Assembly: GCA_026125895.1 (NCBI GenBank)
Contig: JAHCKG010000003.1
Span: 186,001 to 250,000 of the forward strand
Reading direction: 5' to 3'
From: Pseudolabrys sp.
GTDB lineage: Bacteria; Pseudomonadota; Alphaproteobacteria; Rhizobiales; Xanthobacteraceae
Length of the DNA stretch: 64,000 nucleotides
Of this stretch, positions 45,991 to 54,992 are shown piece by piece (the stretch's first letter is position 1; the number at the start of each line of letters is the position of its first letter). Both the position numbers and the translations under genes were made by a program. The notes under the pieces were generated by a model, which saw only the letters and a program-made list of their open reading frames with translations, was not told the DNA's origin and made no database searches.

Positions 45991-46398
45991 ATGAAAACTG
46001 TAGCTTTAGAAACAGATACCTTTGCTGCGGTCTGGGCCGATCGGCGCCCGGGAGAAGAAACCGAGGACGCAATTATTCGCCGTAAGTTCGGGCTGAAGTC
46101 TGACCATTCCGAGAAGGTGCCGCGAACAGAAGTTGTCGGTTGGACTGATTTGCGAACCGGGACCTCCGTTCCTGAAGGCTTTGAAATCTTCCGAACTTAT
46201 AAAGGCACGGAGTATCGGGCCAGAGCAGGCAACAGCGGATGGCTTCTGAAGAACACCGGAATTTTTTATCCGTCGCTGAACCAACTGAGTCGGGCTGTCA
46301 GTGGCAATGTCGAGAACGCTTGGAATAATTGGTATTTCAAAAACTCGGCCGGAGTGCGCGAACTCATCACCAAACTTCGAGATCGTCCGACCGTCTAA
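45991..46398 (+). CDS. Small protein with RHH-like N-terminus and RAMA/DUF2924-like C-terminus
   Basis: 135 residues with visibly lower GC than its neighbours. Residues 1-35 (ALETDTFAAVW, then GEETEDAIIRRKF) resemble a SeqA-type ribbon-helix-helix. Residues 60-132 have PEGFEIFRTYKGTEYRA, SLNQLSRAVSG and the NAWNNWYF ending, similar to the RAMA (restriction-modification associated) and DUF2924 families. RAMA-type domains are thought to read modified DNA. GGAGAG precedes the ATG. No methylase or nuclease gene is adjacent. The function is not known. Confidence 0.65.
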   Translation: MKTVALETDTFAAVWADRRPGEETEDAIIRRKFGLKSDHSEKVPRTEVVGWTDLRTGTSVPEGFEIFRTYKGTEYRARAGNSGWLLKNTGIFYPSLNQLSRAVSGNVENAWNNWYFKNSAGVRELITKLRDRPTV

Positions 46399-46487
46399 GG
46401 AACTCAACGTGCTTCCTTCCCCTTTCCGCTTGCGGAAGACGGCGGCGAGCCCGAAGGAGAGCACAAGCAAATAATATTCCTAGGATA

Positions 46488-46517
46488 TTGACTTTTTGCT
46501 CGCTCTGTTTCTATATT
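46488..46517 (+). promoter_or_regulatory. Candidate sigma-70 promoter
   Basis: -35 TTGACT at 46488-46493 and -10 TATATT at 46512-46517, spacer 18 bases, in an AT-rich patch. Transcription would start near 46524, just before the first hairpin of the structured element. Confidence 0.65.
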
Positions 46518-46523
46518 CCCAGT

Positions 46524-46955
46524 CATCCCGCCCCAACTTACGAGGGGCGTTTGATCAGCGTCATCAGATGCTGGGGCGGGGAGCGGTGGTGGCCTGAGGC
46601 GTCGGAGATGCGGCGCTACGTACTCAGGTCACGGTCCGAGCCGCTCGCTCCCGGCGCGCCAGCCGCGCGTCACTGGGGCAAAGGCGCTTGCGCCAAAGGG
46701 AAACAAGCATCGGCCCGCCGAAGAGAAGCCCTGTACAAGGGTTTTTCGAAAGCCGCCCGATGGGGACGTCCTGGCGGTGCCTGTGCCGGAGCCCCGCAGC
46801 GGTGGATAGCAAGGTACGTCCACCGGGGGTCGAGCGGAGCAAACCTATAAACACCGCGCGCGGGACGCCGGGGATCCGGCAATTCCGTGGTGACTAACTC
46901 GTGTGAATCTCACTCACACGCACACGAGGCTGCGGGGTCGTTTGGACCCCGGCGT
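46524..46955 (+). ncRNA. Hairpin-rich, promoter-preceded noncoding element (candidate structured RNA)
   Basis: About 430 bases with at least seven inverted repeats in order: CCCGCCCCA / TGGGGCGGG (46527-46535, 46572-46580, perfect 9 bases), ggcgcttgcgcc (46683-46694), ccctgtacaaggg (near 46730-46742) followed by a T-run, CGGTGGA / TCCACCG (46800-46806, 46819-46825), gccggggatccggc (46867-46880), CTCGTGTG / CACACGAG (46898-46905, 46921-46928) and GGGGTC / GACCCC (46934-46939, 46945-46950). No reading frame has gene-like codon use. I recall similar sequence in related genomes but cannot verify that. It does not match RNase P, tmRNA or 6S motifs. Confidence 0.5.
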
Positions 46956-47160
46956 TCCGCGCGCCCTCGTTATCGGAGGCGTAGATGGAAATGCGAACTT
47001 GGAATGCGGCCTGCCCGGGGCCGATCAAACAATGCGGGCGATGACGCACGTCTATTCTTCTTATCGTCCCCACAAGGGGGAGGGTGAAGAAGCGGTCCCT
47101 TCGCCAGGCGCATACCCAGCCTTGCCGAACCGCGCATTGCCGCGGCGGGCGGCATCGATC

Positions 47161-47943
47161 ATGGTCGCCGCCCTTACAGTGAAAGGCCGCACTTTGGATG
47201 TGACGCCGGTTTCGTTTCTGCTGCTCATCGCCGCCATTTTCATCGTCGCCGGCCTGGTGAAGGGCGTCATCGGCATGGGACTGCCGACGGTGGCGATCGG
47301 CCTGCTCGGCCTGATGATGTCGCCGGCGCGTGCCGCCGCGATCCTCATCGTGCCGTCGCTGATCAGCAACATCTGGCAGGCCGCGGTCGGCGGCCATTTC
47401 CGCGAGCTCGTCGCGCGGCTGTGGCCGTTGTTCATCGGCATCGCCATCGGCACGGCGCTCGGCGCGCTCTATCTGCCGCACAGCAACAGCGGCGGCGCGA
47501 CCATCGGCCTCGGGGTTGCGCTCGCGATCTATGCGCTGCTCGGCCTGCTGCGCATCGAATTCAAGGTGCCGTCGCGGCATGAGCGCTCGATCGGCTTCGT
47601 CTGCGGCATCGCGACCGGCGCCATCACCGTGGCGACCGGCGTCTTCGCCATCCCGCTGGTGCCCTATGTCACCGGGCTGCACATGGACCGTCACAAGCTG
47701 GTGCAGTCGCTCGGCCTCGCCTTCATCAGTTCGACGGTGACGTTGGCGCTGGCCCTGCAATATGCCGGCGAAATTCACGGCGCGTTGCTGGTGCCGTCGG
47801 CGGTCGCGCTTGTCGCCGTGCTCGCCGGCATGGGTCTCGGGCAATGGTTGCGCGGCCGCATCAAGCCGGAAACTTTCCGGCTGTGTTTCTTCATCGGCCT
47901 CCTGGCGCTCGGCGCGCATCTGGCGCTGCGCTCGCTGCTTTGA
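47161..47943 (+). CDS. TSUP-family (TauE/SafE) membrane transporter
   Basis: 260 residues from ATG 47161; TTG 47194, with AAAGG upstream, is a plausible shorter start. About eight membrane segments. The TSUP motif GLVKGVIGMGLPTVAIGLL is near the N-terminus and a repeat is in the second half (CGIATGAITVATGVFAIPLVPYV). TSUP proteins export or import sulfite, sulfonates or organic acids. The region 46956-47160 upstream has no clear feature. Confidence 0.88.
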   Translation: MVAALTVKGRTLDVTPVSFLLLIAAIFIVAGLVKGVIGMGLPTVAIGLLGLMMSPARAAAILIVPSLISNIWQAAVGGHFRELVARLWPLFIGIAIGTALGALYLPHSNSGGATIGLGVALAIYALLGLLRIEFKVPSRHERSIGFVCGIATGAITVATGVFAIPLVPYVTGLHMDRHKLVQSLGLAFISSTVTLALALQYAGEIHGALLVPSAVALVAVLAGMGLGQWLRGRIKPETFRLCFFIGLLALGAHLALRSLL

Positions 47944-48099
47944 GCGCGCCGTCGCCGGCCCGCTTCATCCTGCACTGCAAAAAGGCGGCGCCTGCCCAAC
48001 ATTCCGCCGCACTGCCGCAACGAATCCGGCTTGCCGGAAATTCATTTGCGTGCATATAATTTTTCCCAAGCACGGTGAGGGCTTCAGAGGTCTGAGATC

Positions 48100-48957
48100 A
48101 TGTCGCAGATCACGACGCGCGATGGCACCCGGCTTTACGTGGAAGAGGCGGGGCAGGGCACGCCCATCGTCTTCGTTCACGAATATGCCGGCGACTACCG
48201 GACCTGGGAGCCGCAGATGCGGTTCTTCTCGCGCTCGCACCGCTGCGTCACTTATTCGCAGCGCGGCTACCCGCCGTCCGACGTGCCGACCGATCCGAAG
48301 AAATACGGCCAGGATATCGCGGTTGACGACGTCATCGCGGTGATGGATGCGCTCAAGATCGACAAGGCGCATGTCGTCGGCCATTCGATGGGCGCGCTGA
48401 CGGCGCTGCTGGTCGGCGTCAGATATCCGGAGCGCTGCCTCAGCGTCACCGCGGCCGGCTGCGGCTACGGATCGAGCCCGGACGAGAAGATCGTCGAGCA
48501 GACGCGCGAAGCCTCGCGCGAAACCGCCAGGATGTTCGAGACCGTCGATTTCCCGACGGCGGCGGCGCGCTATGCCGACGGCGCGACGCGCCAGACCCAC
48601 AAGCACAAGGATCCGCGCGGCTTCGCCGAATTCGCCAGGATGCTGGCCGAGCATTCGCCGGTCGGCCATGCGCTGACCATGCGCGAATTGCAGGCCAAGC
48701 GGCCGACGCTCTGGCACATCCAGGACGAGCTCAGGAAATTTACGCCGCCGCTGCTGGTGCTGGTCGGCGACGAGGACGACTGGTGTCTCGAGGCCAGCGT
48801 CTTCCTCAAGCGCACGGTGCCGACCGCGGGGCTCGTCGTCATCCCGCGCTCGGGTCACACCATCACCAGCGAGGAGCCGGCCGCGTTTAATGCCGCGCTT
48901 GCCGATCTTATCGCCAATGCCGAGGCCGGGCGCTGGATGTCGCATCGCGGAATTTAA
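48100..48957 (+). CDS. Alpha/beta hydrolase
   Basis: 285 residues. The nucleophile elbow GHSMG has Ser96 (about), and later VGDEDDW and HTITSEEP offer the acid and histidine of the triad. The N-terminal VEEAGQGTPIVFVHEYAGDYRTWEP is typical of this fold. Substrate unknown. The next gene is an SDR 41 bases later, so the two may work together on an ester or lactone. Confidence 0.85.
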   Translation: MSQITTRDGTRLYVEEAGQGTPIVFVHEYAGDYRTWEPQMRFFSRSHRCVTYSQRGYPPSDVPTDPKKYGQDIAVDDVIAVMDALKIDKAHVVGHSMGALTALLVGVRYPERCLSVTAAGCGYGSSPDEKIVEQTREASRETARMFETVDFPTAAARYADGATRQTHKHKDPRGFAEFARMLAEHSPVGHALTMRELQAKRPTLWHIQDELRKFTPPLLVLVGDEDDWCLEASVFLKRTVPTAGLVVIPRSGHTITSEEPAAFNAALADLIANAEAGRWMSHRGI

Positions 48958-48998
48958 GTCGAAACAACGCGCATCGTCGCGCGCAATGGAGAAGCACG

Positions 48999-49817
48999 AT
49001 GGACCTGAATCTGAAAGGCAAGACCGCGCTGGTGACCGGCGGATCGGAAGGCATCGGCAAGGGCATCGCGCTGGCGCTGGCCAAGGAAGGCGTCGATGTC
49101 GCCATCTGCGCGCGCCGCATGGAGCCCCTGAAGGCGGCAGCCGACGAGATCGCCAAGGCGACCGGCCGCAAGATCGTGCCGATCACCGCCGACCTGCGCT
49201 CCGACAAGGAGGCAAAGAATTTCGTCGAGCAGGGCCACAAGGCGCTCGGCCGTGTCGATATCATGGTCAACAATGCCGGCTCGGCCGCCGGCGGCGTCAT
49301 CGAGCACTTGACGGAAGACGACTGGGAAAAGGGCCTGCAGCTCAAATTTATGGGCTATGTGCGCTGCCTGCGCTACGTGCTGCCGATCATGCGCGCGCAG
49401 GGCGGCGGCCGCGTCGTCAACCTGATCGGCAATGACGGCGTCAAGCCGTCCTATTGGGAGATCTGCCCGGGCGCGGCCAATGCCGCCGGCCAGAATCTCA
49501 CGCTCTCGCTCGCCGGTCAGTACGGCAAGGAGAACATCTCCTTCGTCGCCGTCAATCCGGGCCCGGTGCGCACCGAACGCTGGGCCGGTCTCGTCGATGC
49601 CATGGCGCGCGACATGAAGATCCCGCGCGAGGAAGCCGACAAGCTGGCACCCGCGTCGATTCCTCTCGGCCGCATCGCCGAGGTCGAGGAAGTCGCCAAT
49701 CTGGTCGTCATGCTGGCATCGCCGATGATGCATATGGTGAATGGCACCATGATCGAAATCGATGGCGGCCAGGACAAGCCGCTGATGGATCGCTTCCGCG
49801 ATCGCCCGAGAGGCTGA
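48999..49817 (+). CDS. SDR-family protein with degenerate catalytic motif
   Basis: 272 residues. The cofactor-binding TGGSEGIGKG at about 14-23 and NNAG at 90-93 are intact, so it binds NAD(P). The catalytic SDR tetrad is not: at the expected place the sequence reads NLIGNDGVKPSY, then CPGAANAA, where canonical SDRs have Ser and YxxxK. Tyr aligns with Pro and Lys with Asn. It may be a non-classical oxidoreductase or a binding protein. Positioned after an alpha/beta hydrolase. Confidence 0.8.
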   Translation: MDLNLKGKTALVTGGSEGIGKGIALALAKEGVDVAICARRMEPLKAAADEIAKATGRKIVPITADLRSDKEAKNFVEQGHKALGRVDIMVNNAGSAAGGVIEHLTEDDWEKGLQLKFMGYVRCLRYVLPIMRAQGGGRVVNLIGNDGVKPSYWEICPGAANAAGQNLTLSLAGQYGKENISFVAVNPGPVRTERWAGLVDAMARDMKIPREEADKLAPASIPLGRIAEVEEVANLVVMLASPMMHMVNGTMIEIDGGQDKPLMDRFRDRPRG

Positions 49818-49980
49818 GGAGTTGCCGATCGAGCTATCGCGAATTCATGCCGTGATGGTGCTGACAGGGTGGGAAGGCGGCCGGATCGTTTGCACGCACG
49901 CAAACTAATCCGGCTGAAAAGAAGTCACAGTTGACCTCGGGGGCGTGTATGGTGCGCGCCGCAACGCATGGAGTCATACG

Positions 49981-51189
49981 ATGAAAGCCCAGGCTTACCT
50001 CTACTCGCTCGCTTTCGTCCTCGCGGCCGGCCTCATCGCGCCGGCGGCCGCCCAGGACACGATCAAGATCGGTGAACTGAACAGTTACAAGGCGCAGCCG
50101 GCCTTCCTCGATCCCTACAAGAAGGGCATGGAGCTGGCGCTCGAAGAGGTCAACAGCAAGGGCGGCGTCAACGGCAAGAAGCTCGAGCTCATCATCCGCG
50201 ACGATGGCGGCAATCCCGGCGAAGCGGTGCGCGTCGCCGAGGAACTGGTGACGCGCGAGGGCGTCGTCGCTCTGTCCGGCACCTTCCTGTCGAATATCGG
50301 CCTCGCGGTCGCGAACTTCGCCGGCCAGAAGAAGGTGTTCTTCCTCGCCTCCGAACCGCTGACGGACAAGATCACCTGGGCGGAAGGCAACAAGTACACC
50401 TATCGCCTGCGCGCCACGACCTACATGCAGACGGCGATGCTGATGCCGGCGGCGATCGCCGCCCATGCCAAACGCTGGGCGCTGGTCTATCCGAACTACG
50501 AATACGGCCAGTCGGCGGTCGCGACCTTCAAGGAGATGATGAAGAAGGCGCAGCCCGACGTCGAATTCGTCACCGAGCAGGCGACGCCGCTCGGCAAGCT
50601 CGACGCCGGCGCGGTGGCGCAGGCGATCGACGACGCCAAGCCGGACGCGATCTTCAACGTGCTGTTCGGGCCCGACCTCGCCAAGTTCGTGCGCGAAGGC
50701 AACACCCGCGGCGTGTTCAAGAACCGCACGGTGGTGAGCCTGCTGTCGGGTGAGCCGGAATATCTCGATCCGCTCGGCGCCGAGACGCCGGTCGGCTGGA
50801 CCGTCACCGGCTATCCATGGGACAAGATCAAGACGCCGGAGCACGTCGCCTTCCTCACCGCCTATCAGAAGAAGTACAGCGACTATCCGCGCCTCGGCTC
50901 GATCGTCGGCTACACCACGATCAAGTCGCTCGCCGCCGGTCTTGCCAAGACCAAGGCGCTCGATGCCGACTCGATGGTGGAAGCCTTCAAGGGTCTCTAC
51001 GTGCAGAGCCCATTCGGCCCGTTCCAGTATCGCGCCAGCGATCATCAGGCGACGATGGGCGCCTATGTCGGCAAGCTCGCCCTCGAGAAGGGCAAGGGTA
51101 CGATGGACGACTTCAAATATGTCGACGGCGCGTCGGTGCTGCCGAGCGATGCCGAAGTCGCCAAGCTGCGCCCCGCCGGCGCGAACTGA
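49981..51189 (+). CDS. ABC transporter substrate-binding protein (LivK/HAAT type)
   Basis: 402 residues with a signal peptide (LAFVLAAGLIAPAAA, cleaved before QDT). The mature part starts IKIGELNSYKAQPAFLDPYKKG and has the two-lobed Leu/Ile/Val-binding fold. It is the receptor for the second importer (fused permease, livG, livF) downstream. A family A palindrome lies between it and the permease. Ligand unknown. Confidence 0.92.
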   Translation: MKAQAYLYSLAFVLAAGLIAPAAAQDTIKIGELNSYKAQPAFLDPYKKGMELALEEVNSKGGVNGKKLELIIRDDGGNPGEAVRVAEELVTREGVVALSGTFLSNIGLAVANFAGQKKVFFLASEPLTDKITWAEGNKYTYRLRATTYMQTAMLMPAAIAAHAKRWALVYPNYEYGQSAVATFKEMMKKAQPDVEFVTEQATPLGKLDAGAVAQAIDDAKPDAIFNVLFGPDLAKFVREGNTRGVFKNRTVVSLLSGEPEYLDPLGAETPVGWTVTGYPWDKIKTPEHVAFLTAYQKKYSDYPRLGSIVGYTTIKSLAAGLAKTKALDADSMVEAFKGLYVQSPFGPFQYRASDHQATMGAYVGKLALEKGKGTMDDFKYVDGASVLPSDAEVAKLRPAGAN

Positions 51190-51212
51190 ACTTGCTTATT
51201 GCTCACGCTTGC

Positions 51213-51388
51213 TTTCCCTCTCCCCGCGATTGCGGGGAGAGGGTGGCGAGCGAAGCGAGCCGGGTGAGGGGCTGTTTATTTGACCTTGTCTGCGCTGCGG
51301 CCCCTCACCCGCCTCGTTCGCTTTGCTCACTCGGCACCCTCTCCCCGTAAGAACGGGGAGAGGGGAAAGGCGAACGGGGAGGGATAAG
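51213..51388. repeat. Intergenic palindrome, family A (extended)
   Basis: About 176 bases with two cassettes: ttccctctccccgcgattgc at the left and gaacggggagaggggaaagg at the right. It separates the binding protein from the fused permease and sits directly upstream of its start. Confidence 0.8.
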
Positions 51389-51395
51389 AGAAGCC

Positions 51396-53294
51396 ATGAC
51401 CCTCAGCGCTTTCCTCTTTCAGGCCGTCAACGGCCTTTCGACCGCCTCCGGCCTGTTCTTCATCGCGGCCGGCCTGTCGCTGATCTTCGGCGTCACCCGC
51501 ATCGTCAATATCGCGCACGGGTCCCTCTATATGCTGGGGACCTACATCGCTTATTCGCTGGCGACCAAGATCGGCGGCGCGCTCGGCTTCTGGGGCGGCA
51601 TTGTCCTCACCGCGCTGATCGTCGGCGCCATCGGCGCGCTGATCGAGATCGTGCTGCTGCGCCGAATCTATCGCGCGCCCGAACTGTTCCAGTTGCTGGC
51701 GACCTTCGCGCTGGTGCTCGTCATCAACGACGCGACTCTGTGGCTGTGGGGCCCGGAAGATTTGCTCGGCCCGCGCGCGCCGGGCCTTGCCGGCGCCGTC
51801 GAGATTTTCGGCCGCCGGCTGCCGAGTTACGATGTGTTCCTCATCATCATCGCGCCGGTGGCGCTGATCGTGCTGCATTTCGGGCTGGCGAAGACCCGCT
51901 TTGGCCGGTTGATGCGCGCCGCGACGCAGGACCGCGAGATGGTCGGCGCGCTCGGCGTCAATCAGGCGGTGCTGTTCACGTCCGTTTTCGCGCTCGGCGC
52001 CATGCTCGCCGGCCTCGGCGGCGCGCTGCAGGTGGCGCGCGAGCCGGCCAATCTCGCGACCGATCTCGCGGTGATCGGCGACGCCTTCGTCGTCGTGGTG
52101 GTCGGCGGCATGGGCTCGATCACCGGCGCCTATCTCGCCGCCATCATCATCGCCGAGGTCAAGGCGCTGTGCATCGCCGTCGGCGTCGTCGATCTCGGCT
52201 TCGTCACCGTCAACTTCTCCAAGTTCACTCTGGTCGCCGAATTCATCGTCATGGCCATCGTGCTGATCGCGCGGCCATACGGCCTGCTCGGCAAGCCGCA
52301 GGGCGTGGTGCGTTCGGTCGCCGAGCCGGAAGACCCGATCCGCCCAGCGACGCCGCTGCTCAAGGTGCTCGGCGCCGTCGTTCTCGTGCTGCTGCTGGCG
52401 CTGCCGGTACTGGCGCAATCCTCGCCCTATCTCCTCGTGCTCGGCACCGACGTGCTGATCGCGGTGATCTTCGCGACGTCGCTGCACTTCATCATGGGGC
52501 CGGGCGGCATGCACTCCTTCGGTCATGCCGCCTATTTCGGCCTGGGGGCCTATGGCGCGGCGCTGCTGATGAAACTCGCCGGCTTCCCGATGCTGGCGGC
52601 CTTGTTCACGGCGCCGCTGCTCGCGCTGCTCGGCGCGCTGCTGTTCGGCTGGTTCGCGGTGCGGCTGTCCGGCGTCTATCTCGCCATGCTGACGCTCGCC
52701 TTCGCGCAGATCGTCTGGGCGCTGGTGTTCCAGTGGGAAGGCTTCACCGGCGGCTCCAACGGCGTCATCGGCGTCTGGCCGGCCGCGCCGTTCAACAAGT
52801 CGTGGGCCTACTTCCTGCTGGCGCTCGCCTTCACCGTTGTCGCCATTCTGCTGCTGCGCCGCTTCTTGTTCGCGCCGTTCGGCTACGCCATGCGCGCCGG
52901 CCGCGATTCACCGCTGCGCGCCGAAGCCATCGGCATCGACGTCAAGCGCATCCATTGGCTCGGCTTCGCGATCGCCGGCTGCGTCTGCGGCATTGCTGGC
53001 GGCCTGTTCGCCTTCGCCAAGGGCTCGATATCGCCGGAGGCGATCAGCGTCACCCGGTCGATCGATGGCCTCGTCATGGTGCTGCTCGGCGGCATCCAGA
53101 CTCTCGTCGGCCCGGTGGTCGGCGCCTCGGTCTATGCGGTGCTGCAGGACACGGTGATGCGGCAGACCGAATACTGGCGAGCGCTGCTCGGCGTCATCAT
53201 CCTCGTGCTGGTGCTTGCCTTCCCGCAAGGCATTGCCGGCGCGCTGTCGTCGCTCACCCGCAAGCTCGGGCGTAAGCCGGGAGGCGCGGCATGA
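51396..53294 (+). CDS. Fused LivH-LivM-type ABC permease
   Basis: 632 residues combining two permease units. The first (about 1-290) shows GVTRIVNIAHGSLYMLGTYI and VVGGMGSITGAYLAA; the second (about 330-632) shows GTDVLIAVIFATSLHFIMGPGGMHSFGHAAYFGLGA. Separate genes are more common, but fused versions are known in this bacterial group. Total about 17-18 membrane segments. The gene overlaps livG by 4 bases (ATGA). Confidence 0.9.
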   Translation: MTLSAFLFQAVNGLSTASGLFFIAAGLSLIFGVTRIVNIAHGSLYMLGTYIAYSLATKIGGALGFWGGIVLTALIVGAIGALIEIVLLRRIYRAPELFQLLATFALVLVINDATLWLWGPEDLLGPRAPGLAGAVEIFGRRLPSYDVFLIIIAPVALIVLHFGLAKTRFGRLMRAATQDREMVGALGVNQAVLFTSVFALGAMLAGLGGALQVAREPANLATDLAVIGDAFVVVVVGGMGSITGAYLAAIIIAEVKALCIAVGVVDLGFVTVNFSKFTLVAEFIVMAIVLIARPYGLLGKPQGVVRSVAEPEDPIRPATPLLKVLGAVVLVLLLALPVLAQSSPYLLVLGTDVLIAVIFATSLHFIMGPGGMHSFGHAAYFGLGAYGAALLMKLAGFPMLAALFTAPLLALLGALLFGWFAVRLSGVYLAMLTLAFAQIVWALVFQWEGFTGGSNGVIGVWPAAPFNKSWAYFLLALAFTVVAILLLRRFLFAPFGYAMRAGRDSPLRAEAIGIDVKRIHWLGFAIAGCVCGIAGGLFAFAKGSISPEAISVTRSIDGLVMVLLGGIQTLVGPVVGASVYAVLQDTVMRQTEYWRALLGVIILVLVLAFPQGIAGALSSLTRKLGRKPGGAA

Positions 53295-54061
53295 GCGTGC
53301 TCTCGGTCCAATCGCTGTCCAAGGCCTTCGGCGGCGTCCGCGCGGTGGACGACGTGTCGTTCGACATCGGCAAGGGCGAGTTCCTGGCGCTGATCGGGCC
53401 GAATGGCGCCGGCAAATCGACCACCTTCAACATGATCAACGGCCAGCTCGCGCCCGACTCCGGCGACATTCGCATCGGCGACAGGAGCATCGCGGGGCTA
53501 GCGCCGCGCGACATCTGGCGGCTCGGCGTCGGCCGCACCTTTCAGGTGGCGGCGACCTTCGGCTCGATGACGGTGGTCGAGAACGTGCAGATGGCGCTGA
53601 TCTCGCACGCCGGCCGCATTCTCAACCTTTGGCGGCCGGCGGCCTCGCTCCATCGCGAGCGCGCGCTCGAATTGCTGGCGCAGGTCGGCATGCGCGATGC
53701 CGCCGACCGGCCGAGCCGCGAACTGGCCTATGGCGACGTCAAGCGCATCGAACTCGCCATCGCGCTGGCCAACGAGCCGCAGCTTCTGTTGATGGACGAG
53801 CCGACCGCGGGTATGGCGCCGCGCGAGCGCAACGATCTCATCAAGCTCGTGAAGGCGCTGGTCATCGAGCGCGGCATCTCGGTGCTGTTCACCGAGCATT
53901 CGATGGACGTGGTGTTCTCCTACGCCGACCGCATCATCGTGCTGGCGCGCGGCCGGCTGATCGCCGACGGCGACGCCGCGGCCATCCGCGACAACGCCAA
54001 GGTACGCGAGGTGTATTTCGGCACGGGGAAGACGTTTGCGACAGATCGGGTGTCGCCATGA
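53291..54061 (+). CDS. livG: Branched-chain amino acid-type ABC transporter ATPase LivG
   Basis: 256 residues. Walker A GPNGAGKST, GRTFQVAATFGSMTVVENVQ Q-loop, then LAYGDVKRIELAIAL signature region and MDEPTAGMAPRE. The changed signature LAYGD is usual in LivG. Starts inside the permease stop. Confidence 0.93.
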   Translation: MSVLSVQSLSKAFGGVRAVDDVSFDIGKGEFLALIGPNGAGKSTTFNMINGQLAPDSGDIRIGDRSIAGLAPRDIWRLGVGRTFQVAATFGSMTVVENVQMALISHAGRILNLWRPAASLHRERALELLAQVGMRDAADRPSRELAYGDVKRIELAIALANEPQLLLMDEPTAGMAPRERNDLIKLVKALVIERGISVLFTEHSMDVVFSYADRIIVLARGRLIADGDAAAIRDNAKVREVYFGTGKTFATDRVSP

Positions 54062-54071
54062 TGAAGTCTCC

Positions 54072-54170
54072 ATCCGCTCGTCCCCGCGAAAGCGGGGACC
54101 CAGGAGCGGAACATGAGGAATCTTGCGTGTGGCTCCGGATTCCCGCTTTCGCGGGAATGAGCGGAGTTTG
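54072..54170. repeat. Palindromic element, family C
   Basis: atccgctcgtccccgcgaaagcgggg... ending cgggaatgagcggag, about 99 bases, between livG and livF. It would hairpin in the mRNA. Confidence 0.85.
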
Positions 54171-54185
54171 GGGAGCCGCCTCGCC

Positions 54186-54911
54186 ATGAGTGACGTGATG
54201 CTCTCCGTCGAAGGGCTCAAAGCCTGGTACGGCGCGGCGCAGATCCTGCACGACGTGTCGTTCAATGTCGGGCGCGGCGAGGTGGTGGCGCTGATGGGCC
54301 GCAACGGCGCCGGCAAGACCACAACCATGAAGGCGCTGATGGGCCTGGTTACACGGCGCGGCGCGCTGCGCTTCAACGGCAAGGATATTGCCGGTTTGCG
54401 GCCTTACGAAATCGCGCGGCTTGGTCTCGGCTTCACGCCGGAAGATCGCCGTATTTTCTCCGAGCTCACCGTGCTGGAAAACCTCGACATCGGTCGTCAG
54501 CCGCCGCGGCGCTTCGCCGACGGCGCGGCCGCGCCGGTGTGGACGCCGGCGCGGCTGTTCGCGCTGTTCCCCAATCTCGGCGAAATGCCGAACCGGGCAG
54601 GCGGGCGCATGAGCGGCGGCGAGCAACAGATGCTCACCGTGGCGCGCACGCTGATGGGCAATCCCTTGCTGGTGCTGCTCGACGAGCCCTCGGAAGGCGT
54701 GGCGCCGCTGATCGTCGAGCAGATGGCCAACACCATCATCGAGCTGAAGAAAGAGGGCCTGTCGATTCTGCTGTCCGAGCAGAACATCCATTTCGCGAGG
54801 CTGGTGTCGGACCGCGTCTATGTGCTGGAGAAGGGCGGCATTCACTGGCAGGGCAGCATGGCGGAACTGGCCGGGAATCTCGACGTCCAGCGGACCTACC
54901 TGACGGTCTGA
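54186..54911 (+). CDS. livF: Branched-chain amino acid-type ABC transporter ATPase LivF
   Basis: 241 residues from ATG 54186; the frame opens upstream only through the palindrome, so this start is preferred. Walker A GRNGAGKTT, MSGGEQQMLTVA signature, and VLLDEPSEGVAP. Completes the second importer. Confidence 0.93.
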   Translation: MSDVMLSVEGLKAWYGAAQILHDVSFNVGRGEVVALMGRNGAGKTTTMKALMGLVTRRGALRFNGKDIAGLRPYEIARLGLGFTPEDRRIFSELTVLENLDIGRQPPRRFADGAAAPVWTPARLFALFPNLGEMPNRAGGRMSGGEQQMLTVARTLMGNPLLVLLDEPSEGVAPLIVEQMANTIIELKKEGLSILLSEQNIHFARLVSDRVYVLEKGGIHWQGSMAELAGNLDVQRTYLTV

Positions 54912-54992
54912 TTTACCGGGAAAAAGACTTTCGCTTGTGCCGGTTCCCGGTCATGCTCACGGCCTGACGGCTCACCAGGAAGCGATTGAAGA

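Noticed and set aside
46329-46850. Plus-strand frame of 173 codons over the structured element
   Set aside because: It begins inside the RHH-RAMA-like gene in another frame, has no RBS of its own and no family resemblance; the hairpin pattern explains the sequence better.
46524-46955. RNase P RNA, tmRNA, 6S RNA or group II intron
   Set aside because: None of the conserved sequence blocks of these RNAs was found in the element.
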